A DNA stretch of 64,000 bases, taken from the NCBI GenBank assembly GCA_041551965.1, contig JBFELU010000002.1, forward strand, positions 9,869 to 73,868, in the 5' to 3' direction. Below, in pieces: positions 48,649-55,751 of the stretch. The stretch comes from JBFELU01 sp041551965. Lineage in GTDB: Bacteria; Actinomycetota; Acidimicrobiia; Spongiisociales; UBA11373. Made by a program: the position numbers and the translations under genes. Under the pieces are notes generated by a model. That model was not told the origin of the DNA. It was given only the letters and a program-made list of their open reading frames with translations, and did not search any database. How positions within the stretch are numbered: position 1 is the stretch's first letter; each line of letters opens with the position of its first letter.

Positions 48649-49869
48649 ATGCGCCGAACCGAGGAACGGCCCACCTTCGTCACCCATCTCGAGTGCAGCG
48701 GCACTGGGGAGCGACACCCGGCCGGGATGCTGCACGGGTTGTCGCGGGCCGGCAGCCCCCTCCTGGTCCGCTACGACCTTGCCGCCCTGGCCGCGACGCT
48801 CGATCGGGACGCCGTCGATGCCCGCCCCGCCGACCTGTGGCGGTTTCGGGAGTTCCTCCCGACCGGAGGCGACGTCGTCTCGTTGGGTGAGCCGGCGACG
48901 CCACTCATCAAGCTCACCCGGACGGGCGCCGAACTGGGCGCCGACCGCCTATTGGTCAAGGATGAAGGACGGCTCCCCACCGGATCCTTCAAGGCCCGGG
49001 GTATGGCCGTGGCGGTGAGCATGGCCCGGACGTTCGGCGTGTCGAGGATGGCGCTCCCCACCAACGGCAATGCCGGGGCGGCTCTCGCCGCCTACGGAAC
49101 CCGGGCCGGCATCGAGACCTACGTCTTCTGCCCCAGCGACACCCCCGAGGTCAATGTGCGGGAGACCGCCCTCCACGGTGGCCGTGTCCGGATGGTCGAC
49201 GGTCTCATCGACGACTGCGGACGGTTGGTCGCCGAGGGCGTCGAGGAGATGGCATGGTTCGATGCCTCCACGCTCAAGGAGCCGTATCGAATCGAGGGGA
49301 AGAAGACGATGGGGCTCGAGTTGGCCCTGCAGCTCGGGTGGGAGCTCCCCGACGTGATTCTCTACCCGACCGGCGGCGGCACCGGTCTGATCGGGATGTG
49401 GAAGGCGTTCCGGGAGCTGGAAGCCGTCGGTTGGATCGACGGGGGCATGCCGAGGATGGTGGCCGTCCAGGCCGACGGGTGCGCACCGATCGTCCGGGCC
49501 TTCGAGGAGGGTGCCGACCGCGCCCGCCGCTGGGAGGGCGCTCACACGGTGGCCAGCGGCATCCGCGTCCCGGCGGCCATCGGCGATTCGCTCATCTTGC
49601 GTGCGATCCGGGAGAGCGGAGGTTTTGCGATTGCGGTTTCCGACGATGAGATCCTGCGTGCCCGGAGCGATGCCGCCGGACTCGACGGCCTGCTGCTGTG
49701 CCCGGAAGGGGCGGCGACGCTGGCCGCCTACCGATCGGCGGTGGCCGGGGGCCTGATCTCGGCCGAGGAGAGAGCGGTGCTGTTCAACTGCGCCACCGGC
49801 CTCAAGTACCCGATGCCGGCGGTCGAGGGCCGCCCGGGCACACCCGCCGACTCCTCCGGCCTACGCTGA
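48649..49869 (+). CDS. thrC: threonine synthase (PLP-dependent)
   Basis: A 406-aa fold-type II PLP enzyme. It has THLECSGTGERHPAG and LLVRYD at the start, PATPLIKL, KDEGRLPTGSFKARGMA (PLP lysine K115), NGNAGAALAAY, and the phosphate-binding GGGTGLIGMWKAF. This matches threonine synthase of the ThrC-2 kind, which converts O-phosphohomoserine to threonine; diaminopropionate ammonia-lyase-like enzymes are a weaker alternative. The start is supported by TACCAT seven bases upstream. Confidence 0.87.
   Translation: MRRTEERPTFVTHLECSGTGERHPAGMLHGLSRAGSPLLVRYDLAALAATLDRDAVDARPADLWRFREFLPTGGDVVSLGEPATPLIKLTRTGAELGADRLLVKDEGRLPTGSFKARGMAVAVSMARTFGVSRMALPTNGNAGAALAAYGTRAGIETYVFCPSDTPEVNVRETALHGGRVRMVDGLIDDCGRLVAEGVEEMAWFDASTLKEPYRIEGKKTMGLELALQLGWELPDVILYPTGGGTGLIGMWKAFRELEAVGWIDGGMPRMVAVQADGCAPIVRAFEEGADRARRWEGAHTVASGIRVPAAIGDSLILRAIRESGGFAIAVSDDEILRARSDAAGLDGLLLCPEGAATLAAYRSAVAGGLISAEERAVLFNCATGLKYPMPAVEGRPGTPADSSGLR
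49862..49867 (+). promoter_or_regulatory. -10 element (TACGCT) of the lipoprotein gene
   Basis: TACGCT overlaps the end of thrC and ends seven bases before ATG 49875, consistent with a leaderless start. Confidence 0.4.
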
Positions 49870-49874
49870 CCGCC

Positions 49875-50798
49875 ATGCGCGGAGCGGCAATGCGAACGGC
49901 GACCGCGGCGCTCATCGCTGCGAGCCTCATCGCGGCCGCATGTTCCGGTGACGGGGAACCCACCGGGTTCGAGGGAGAGGATCCCTACCTGTCCCTCCTG
50001 CGGGGAGTGGCCCGTGAGGTCAACCTCGCCATCGATGCCGTCGACACTGCCGTCGACGCCCCCGCCGACTCGCCCGAGATGCTCTTTCTCGCCTTGGCCG
50101 ACACCCGGGCCGCCCGCGACGTGGCGATCGCCCGGGACAAGGCTCTCCGGCTCGAGCCGGGACCCGACCAGGAGTCCGACCACGAGCGCTACCTCACCTT
50201 CCTCGACTTTGCGCTCGCCCGGTCCCGGGATCTCGACGAGGCGGTCGCCTCCCAGGACGCCGTCGAGGCCGCGACGATCGCGTTCGACCTGGAAGCAGCG
50301 GCGGGACTGCTGTTCATCGGCCTCTCCCCCGAGGCCTGCGCCGCCACCACCTTCAATGAGCGCCTCTGCCGCCCGCCGGTGTCGGAGGAGGGGTTCGCCA
50401 CCGCGATCCACCCCCACGTGCTCCGTCTCACCGCCGCCTACTTGCCCGGGATCGACGAGCTCCCCCTCGGCCTCTCATCGATCGGCTACAACGGCTACAT
50501 CGCCGCCATCGGGCCGACGCTGATCGAGGTGCTCGAGTCGGCTCTCGAGGGGGTCCGCGATCTCACCCCACCCTCCGAGGTCGCCGCCGACCACGAGATC
50601 CTCGTGGCCTACCTCACCGAGACGGCGGCGGCCCACGAGCGCTCGCTCGACGCAGCCGAATCCGGCGACGCGGCGACCGCGACCGTCGCTCACTTGGCAG
50701 CGCAGCGGGAGTTCTGCACGAGCGGTCCGGCGCTTTCACAGGAGGGGCGCCGGTACCTGGCGGTCTTCTTCCTCGACGAGTTCGGGATCTGCAACTAG
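49875..50798 (+). CDS. putative lipoprotein of unknown function
   Basis: A 307-aa exported lipoprotein: MRGAAMRTATAALIAASL then IAAAC lipobox, so Cys about residue 23 is the lipidated site. The mature part is Ala/Leu/Glu-rich and helical, with four further cysteines (EACAATTFNERLC, REFC, GIC). No family recognised. It starts five bases after thrC and ends overlapping the next gene tail-to-tail. Confidence 0.75.
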   Translation: MRGAAMRTATAALIAASLIAAACSGDGEPTGFEGEDPYLSLLRGVAREVNLAIDAVDTAVDAPADSPEMLFLALADTRAARDVAIARDKALRLEPGPDQESDHERYLTFLDFALARSRDLDEAVASQDAVEAATIAFDLEAAAGLLFIGLSPEACAATTFNERLCRPPVSEEGFATAIHPHVLRLTAAYLPGIDELPLGLSSIGYNGYIAAIGPTLIEVLESALEGVRDLTPPSEVAADHEILVAYLTETAAAHERSLDAAESGDAATATVAHLAAQREFCTSGPALSQEGRRYLAVFFLDEFGICN

Positions 50799-51763
50799 CG
50801 GGAGAGCCCTTCGCCGAGCATCCGCCGGGTCACCAGATCATTGATCGTCCCTGCGCCCCGATCGTGATCGTCGATCGTCACGACGAAATGGCGGCCCCGG
50901 TCGCGCACGATCCTGATGCCGGGCCCCCGCCGCACCACCACCGCCGTGGCCTCTCCGGTCATCCGGTAGCCCCAGCCGCCGTAGGCGAGAGGCCGCACGT
51001 CGTCCAGTGCCTCGGCATGGTCGATGTCGTCGAGCTTGATGCGGCGCCTCGGCCAACCCCACCAGCCGAAACCAACGACGAATCCTTCCGCCGACGCGCT
51101 GGCCCTCACCGAGGAGAGCAATGCGATCGGGATCGCCACCACCACCGGGATCCATCGCCATGCGCCGGGCATGAACGGGATCGCCCCGAGAGGGAGCAGT
51201 GCGGCGACCGACGGCCATCGGGCCGAGGCGACGCCGTTCCACCGTCCCTCATCGCCGGGCTCGAGACCGGCCGAGGGTATCCGACCTGGGCGGCGGCGAT
51301 CCTCACCGAGCCGGCCGCCATCCTCGCCGAGGGCCCAACCCACGACACCGCCCACCACCGCCAGCCCGAGGGCCACCACGACCGCCCACCAGGCGAGACG
51401 CCCGGCCGCCGGCCATGTGGATGCATCGAGGTTCCGTTCGACGATGGAGACCTGGACGGCGGCGAGCAACGTGCCCAGGAAGTAGGTGAAGCCGACGACC
51501 GGAGCAGGTGGGAGCACACCCCCGCGTCCCGCGAGGACGAGCCCGAGCCACGCCACCGCCCACATCCCGGCGATGAGGCCCAGCGACCACCACGCCCCCA
51601 TCGACCCGTTGGGCTCGCCACCGGCGGCCCAGTGAACGGCGAGTGGGTCGGGGAGGCGGTGGGCGAGGGCCGACTGGAGTGCGACGATGATCGCCATCAG
51701 AAGCCCGGGAACGATCCATACGGCTACGATCCGGCGGGCAGTGAGCCCTTCCACCCCGACCAC
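50795..51763 (-). CDS. DUF1648-type membrane protein
   Basis: A 322-aa protein with about six helices. The N-terminus (LPDPLAVHWAAGGEPNGSM) is the DUF1648 pattern (LPxxIPxHWNxxGxPDG) found in SdpI-like membrane proteins. The C-terminal 90 residues form a PH-like soluble domain (RRRIKLDDIDHAEALDDV, GWGYRM, VTIDDHDRGAGTIN). The start is GTG 51763 after GGAGG; GTG 51754 is possible. The role is unknown. Confidence 0.78.
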   Translation of the reverse strand: MVGVEGLTARRIVAVWIVPGLLMAIIVALQSALAHRLPDPLAVHWAAGGEPNGSMGAWWSLGLIAGMWAVAWLGLVLAGRGGVLPPAPVVGFTYFLGTLLAAVQVSIVERNLDASTWPAAGRLAWWAVVVALGLAVVGGVVGWALGEDGGRLGEDRRRPGRIPSAGLEPGDEGRWNGVASARWPSVAALLPLGAIPFMPGAWRWIPVVVAIPIALLSSVRASASAEGFVVGFGWWGWPRRRIKLDDIDHAEALDDVRPLAYGGWGYRMTGEATAVVVRRGPGIRIVRDRGRHFVVTIDDHDRGAGTINDLVTRRMLGEGLSR

Positions 51764-51784
51764 CTCCGGCCCGCTGTGCCCTCG

Positions 51785-52411
51785 ATGATCGACCCTCGAG
51801 TGGCCGAGATCAAGCAGGATGCGGCCCGTCTGGCCGGCTCCGACCCTCGTCTCGCCCGCGCCGCCGTCCTGGCCGGCGACTTCCCCCTGGAGCTGCGTCG
51901 CCCAGGCTTCGCCACCCTGCTCTGGGTGATCCTGGGACAGCAGGTCTCAATTGCCGCGGCGGCCGCCATGGAGGCGCGGCTCACCGACACGCTGGGCACG
52001 GTGACCCCTGAGGGAGTGCTGGGGCTCGATCGCACCACGATGCGCCGCTGCGGATTCAGCCGCCAGAAGGAGGGCTACGCCCGCGATCTGGCGGCCGCGT
52101 TGATCGAGGGTTCATTCGATCTCGCTGCGGTGGCAGCCATGACCGACGATGAGGCGATCGCGCACCTCACGACCCGCCGCGGCATCGGGCTCTGGACGGC
52201 CGAGAACTACCTGTTGTGGGGCCTGGGGAGGCGGGACATCTTCCCGGCGGGAGACTTGGCGCTCCAGATCGGGTGGCAGCGCCTCACCGGCGAGTCGAGC
52301 CGGCCCGGTCCCGAGACCCTCCGCTCGGCCGCCGAGTCGTGGCGCCCGCGCCGCACGGCTGCGGCGCTGCTCGTCTGGCACAGCTACCTCGCCACCAATC
52401 CGACGGACTAG
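51785..52411 (+). CDS. DNA-3-methyladenine glycosylase, AlkA-like
   Basis: A 208-aa HhH-GPD glycosylase. FATLLWVILGQQVSIAAA opens the fold, the helix-hairpin-helix reads TRRGIGLWTAENYLLWGLG, and the catalytic aspartate lies in FPAGDLALQIG. It lacks the N-terminal beta domain of E. coli AlkA. It should remove alkylated bases. ATG 51785 fits the domain start; GTG 51776 is an alternative. It converges with the methyltransferase gene with a 4-base overlap. Confidence 0.88.
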   Translation: MIDPRVAEIKQDAARLAGSDPRLARAAVLAGDFPLELRRPGFATLLWVILGQQVSIAAAAAMEARLTDTLGTVTPEGVLGLDRTTMRRCGFSRQKEGYARDLAAALIEGSFDLAAVAAMTDDEAIAHLTTRRGIGLWTAENYLLWGLGRRDIFPAGDLALQIGWQRLTGESSRPGPETLRSAAESWRPRRTAAALLVWHSYLATNPTD

Positions 52412-53064
52412 GCCGACGAGGCTGCCGATCGCTTCCAGATCGCCCAGTGCCACATCGGCGTGGTGGCGGCGGCAACCCGCTCGAAGCCGGCCCGTCGGAT
52501 CCTTTCGTCGATCGCCTCCGGATCATGCACGAACACCCGGAAATCGATTCGCCGGAGCCGAAGCAGGAGGTTGAGGAACCCAAACTGGAGCTCGACCCAC
52601 CATCGCTTGCGGGGGTAGCTGAAGGCCGCCACCGAGGTGGCATGGCCCAGGGCAGTGTCGACCAGGGCCGGCATGTCGGGATAACAGCAGACGACCCGGT
52701 TCAGAAACACCACGTCGGCAGGGGCGACGTCGGGGGCCAAGTGCACGAAGTCGCCGCTCAGTCGAGTGAAGCGCCCCCCGAACCCGGATCCGGTCAGCAA
52801 GCCTTCGGCTTCCGCGATGGTCTCGGTGGACAGATCCACACAGACCGTGGAAGCGGCGCCGCGGCGCAGCATCTCCAACTGGGCCACCCCACTCCCTCCG
52901 CCGACTTCGAGCACCGTCGATCCCTCCAGGAGTCCCCCCAAACCATCGACCATCGGCTTCGCCGTCGAGTCCAGGCCGCGGCGGCCGAAGTCGTCGATCT
53001 GGCGCCGGGCCCAACGCCGGGTGAAGACCCGGTCGTAGGGGCCGGGGTCACAGCAGCTGCTCAT
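52408..53064 (-). CDS. class I SAM-dependent methyltransferase
   Basis: A 218-aa protein with motif I VLEVGGGSGVAQLEML and motif II VCVDLSTETIAEAEGLL. NRVVCCYPDMPALV after motif IV and a hydrophobic, aromatic-rich segment (RWWVELQFGFLNLLLRL) recall the BchM-like O-methyltransferase group, but the substrate is unknown. It begins with a Cys pair (MSSCCDP). TATGGT lies eight bases before the ATG. Confidence 0.82.
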   Translation of the reverse strand: MSSCCDPGPYDRVFTRRWARRQIDDFGRRGLDSTAKPMVDGLGGLLEGSTVLEVGGGSGVAQLEMLRRGAASTVCVDLSTETIAEAEGLLTGSGFGGRFTRLSGDFVHLAPDVAPADVVFLNRVVCCYPDMPALVDTALGHATSVAAFSYPRKRWWVELQFGFLNLLLRLRRIDFRVFVHDPEAIDERIRRAGFERVAAATTPMWHWAIWKRSAASSA

Positions 53065-53131
53065 GCTGGCGGACCATAACGCCCTGTGGAATGCGTTGCT
53101 CCCTCCCCGGGTTAATCTCGATGAGCAATAT

Positions 53132-53141
53132 TTAGCGCTAA
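53132..53141. promoter_or_regulatory. TTAGCGCTAA palindrome upstream of the small membrane genes
   Basis: A 10-base perfect palindrome between an AT-richer stretch (GAGCAATATT) and the ribosome site GGAAGAGAGAG of the next gene, in the 92-base divergent gap. It could be an operator; no match to a named box is claimed. Confidence 0.35.
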
Positions 53142-53156
53142 GGAAGAGAGAGACCG

Positions 53157-53372
53157 ATGACCTCCGTTCGTGAAGCCCTCTCGGGCCTCAAATTGCGCCG
53201 CCCCGATCCGATCGAGAAGATCAAGCTCGCTTTCCTGGCGGCCGGGTTCGTCTCATTCGTGTTGTCCGTGTCCCTGTGGTTCTTCGTCGACAAGAGCCAA
53301 GGGCTCTTCGTCGGCCTCTGGGTACCGGCCATCCACTCCCTGGGCACCCTCGTGCTGGCGGGCCGCTCATGA
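53157..53372 (+). CDS. small membrane protein, first of a three-gene operon
   Basis: A 71-aa protein: a basic N-terminal segment (KLRRPDPIEKIKL), then two hydrophobic helices separated by FFVDKSQGLFVG. Good ribosome site (GGAAGAGAGAG). Overlaps the next gene by ATGA. Unknown family; the tight coupling with the following small membrane gene suggests that they form a complex. Confidence 0.72.
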   Translation: MTSVREALSGLKLRRPDPIEKIKLAFLAAGFVSFVLSVSLWFFVDKSQGLFVGLWVPAIHSLGTLVLAGRS

Positions 53373-53509
53373 GCGACCTCGTCATCTTCATCGCCGGATC
53401 GGCCGTGTTCTCGATCACTACCGGCGCCACACTGCTCTACGGCTATCTGACCTTCGCTCGCAAGGCCGACGACGAGGCGCCGGCCTACCCGGCCGACGCG
53501 ACCCTCTGA
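53369..53509 (+). CDS. 46-aa single-helix membrane protein
   Basis: MSDLVIFIAG starts one hydrophobic helix of about 25 residues followed by a short acidic tail. It overlaps the genes on both sides (ATGA before, TGATG after), which strongly supports its translation despite the small size. Function unknown. Confidence 0.7.
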   Translation: MSDLVIFIAGSAVFSITTGATLLYGYLTFARKADDEAPAYPADATL

Positions 53510-54204
53510 TGGCGGCCCGCAACCTCACCGGCGCCCGGGTCGTCGTGCTCGGCGGCTCCGGGGAATTGGGGTACCGCATCGCCGGCGCCCTGGCCGCCAA
53601 GGGAGCCAGAGTCCTCCTGGCCGGCCGCGACGCCGACCGGCTGCGAGCCCGGGCGGCCGTCGTGGGGCCCGATACCCCATCGGCCGTATTCGACCTTCGG
53701 CGACCCGATCACATCCCCGCCCTCTTCGACACCGCCACCGCACTCCTGGGCGGGATCGACGGGATCGTGAACGCCGCCGGCGTCGTCGCCTTCGGTGTGC
53801 TCGCAGACGTCGACGACACCACCATGGAGGAACTTGTCGAGGTCGACTTCACGGGTCCGCTCCGGATCATGCGGGAAGCAGCGTCGCGCCTCGATGGCGG
53901 GTTCATCGTGAACCTGACCGGCGTCGTCGCCGAGCAACCCGTCGCCGGAATGGCCCTGTACTCCGCGGTCAAGGCCGGCCTCAGCGCGGCAACCCGGGCG
54001 GTGGCACGGGAACTCCGAAGAAGCGGCATCGACGCCATCGACATCCGGCCCCCACACACCGAGACCGGGCTCGCAGAGCGCGCCGTCGCCGGATCGGCAC
54101 CCCCGATGAAGCCCGGCCTCGACCCGGACCACGTGGCCGATCGGGTGGTGTCCGCCATCGAGTCGGGGGCTCGGGAGCTCGGCGCCGCCGACTTCGGCGC
54201 CTGA
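53509..54204 (+). CDS. short-chain dehydrogenase/reductase
   Basis: A 231-aa SDR. Rossmann motif VLGGSGELGYRIAGAL, cofactor segment LLAGRDADRLRA, NAAGVV, and the active-site YSAVK are present, while the position of the usual catalytic serine reads NLTG, so Thr may take that role. The RIDIRPPHTET-like stretch follows. Coupled to the two small membrane genes, it probably acts on a membrane or lipid substrate; that is inference. Confidence 0.85.
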   Translation: MAARNLTGARVVVLGGSGELGYRIAGALAAKGARVLLAGRDADRLRARAAVVGPDTPSAVFDLRRPDHIPALFDTATALLGGIDGIVNAAGVVAFGVLADVDDTTMEELVEVDFTGPLRIMREAASRLDGGFIVNLTGVVAEQPVAGMALYSAVKAGLSAATRAVARELRRSGIDAIDIRPPHTETGLAERAVAGSAPPMKPGLDPDHVADRVVSAIESGARELGAADFGA

Positions 54205-54207
54205 GCT

Positions 54208-55692
54208 TCAGAGCTCGCCGGACCCGAGGGCTTTCTTCATCTCGGCCGCCCGCTCCCGAACGGCATCGAGGTCTTGCAGGCGGCCGAGGCTTCCCAACAC
54301 CAGCGCCATGCGGTGATTGCGTTCGAGAACCGGGCGGTGGCGGGCCAAGAAATCCCAGTAGAGCGTCGTAAAGGGGCAGGCCCGATCTCCGGTTCGGCGG
54401 GTTGGATCGAAAGGGCACCCGCCGCAGTAGTCGCTCATGCGCGAGATGTAGGCGCCGCCCGACACATACGGCTTGGAGCTCATCCCGCCGCCGTCGGCCC
54501 ACATCCCCATGCCGATGACGTTCGGCACCATGACCCATTCGGCGCCGTCGACGAAGCTCGCCCACATCCACTCCAACACGGCCTGCGGCCGGACCCCGGC
54601 CAACGTCGCCAGATTGGTCAGCACCATGAGACGCTGGATGTGGTGTGCCCACCCCCGCCGGCGGACTCCGTCGAGGACATCCGCGACACATCGCATCGCA
54701 GTCTCGGCCCGGCCCTCGAAGACCGGCGGCAGCGGCCCTGTCTCCCCCAACACGTTGGAATCGGCCATATCGGGCCGCAGCCAGTAGACACCCCACACGA
54801 ACTCCCGCCATCCGATCACCTGCCGGACGAAACCCTCCGCCGACTCGATCGGCACCGCCCCGGCGCGGTAGGCGGCCTCGACGGCGTCACAGACCTCACC
54901 GGGGAGCAACAACCCGAGATTGAGATACGGACTGAGGAGGGAGTGAGCGACGTGCCAGCTGCCGGTGGTCATGGCGTCCTCGTGCGGCCCGAAGCCGGGA
55001 AGGACCTCGTCGACGAAGTGCTGGAGGCGCCGCAGGGCCCCGGCTCTCGTCGTCGCCCAGAGACCCGTCGTCGGGTCGCCCCAGGCGGTTGGGGGCAGCG
55101 AAGCCGAGACCTCCGCGTCGAGAGCGTCGAGCTCGTCGACCGGGGGTGGCGGCCACGGTGGCGGACCCTTCGGAGGCGGCTCCCGGTTCGCCCGATCGAA
55201 GTTCCACCGTCCCCCGGCCGGTTCGTCGCCATCCATCAGGTAGCCGAGCCGGCGGCGTTGTCGTCGGTAGAAGTCCTCCAATCGCAGCGTCCGCCTGCCT
55301 CTCGCCCACTCGGCGAAGTCCCGGTGATGGCACAGGAACTGATTGCTCCGGTGGAGCTCGACCCCGAGCCCATCCAGAAGTACCCATGAAGACCGGGAGA
55401 GCGGCTCGGTCGCCACCACCCGAGAGGGTCCGAATTCCCGGAGATGGGCCTCGAGACCGGCCGCCAAGTGAGGAGCGAGCCGATAGTCGACCTCGAATCC
55501 CTCCGCCCTCCGCTCCTCGGCGAACCGACGCATCGCGGTCAGCACCAGGTGGAGCCTCTGCCGGTGGAATGGCTTCGAGTGGATCTTGGCGGCGCTCTCG
55601 ACGAACAGCAGCCGCGCCCTCTCCGGCGAGGCGGCCCCGAGGGCGCCGAGCCATCGATTGAGCTGGTCGCCCAGTACCCAGACGGTCTCCAT
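54208..55692 (-). CDS. deoxyribodipyrimidine photolyase-related protein (FeS-BCP group)
   Basis: A 494-aa protein of the prokaryotic photolyase group with an iron-sulfur cluster, related to (6-4) photolyase PhrB. WVLGDQLN at the N-terminus opens the antenna domain; IGWREFVWGVYW, HHIQRLMVLTNLATL and the FAD-domain MGMWADGGGMSSKPY are typical. The cluster ligands are YCGGCPFDPTRRTGDRACPF plus an upstream Cys. It should repair UV damage in light. It is convergent with the SDR gene with only three bases between. Confidence 0.9.
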   Translation of the reverse strand: METVWVLGDQLNRWLGALGAASPERARLLFVESAAKIHSKPFHRQRLHLVLTAMRRFAEERRAEGFEVDYRLAPHLAAGLEAHLREFGPSRVVATEPLSRSSWVLLDGLGVELHRSNQFLCHHRDFAEWARGRRTLRLEDFYRRQRRRLGYLMDGDEPAGGRWNFDRANREPPPKGPPPWPPPPVDELDALDAEVSASLPPTAWGDPTTGLWATTRAGALRRLQHFVDEVLPGFGPHEDAMTTGSWHVAHSLLSPYLNLGLLLPGEVCDAVEAAYRAGAVPIESAEGFVRQVIGWREFVWGVYWLRPDMADSNVLGETGPLPPVFEGRAETAMRCVADVLDGVRRRGWAHHIQRLMVLTNLATLAGVRPQAVLEWMWASFVDGAEWVMVPNVIGMGMWADGGGMSSKPYVSGGAYISRMSDYCGGCPFDPTRRTGDRACPFTTLYWDFLARHRPVLERNHRMALVLGSLGRLQDLDAVRERAAEMKKALGSGEL

Positions 55693-55695
55693 GGG

Positions 55696-55736
55696 CTACC
55701 GAGGCTGGCACATCGGGCGCCACCGTGCCCGCCGCC
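55696..55736 (-). pseudogene. decayed duplicate of the 3' end of the Nei-like gene
   Basis: These 41 bases match 61902-61942, the last codons of the Nei-like glycosylase gene, at 37 positions. On the minus strand they read RARWRPMCQPR-stop against RAWWCPVCQPR-stop in the intact gene; one zinc cysteine has become Arg. No further similarity is seen upstream, where the CoA synthetase gene ends 16 bases away. It is a remnant of a second nei copy or of a local duplication. Confidence 0.7.
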
Positions 55737-55751
55737 GGCAGACGGCCCGAG

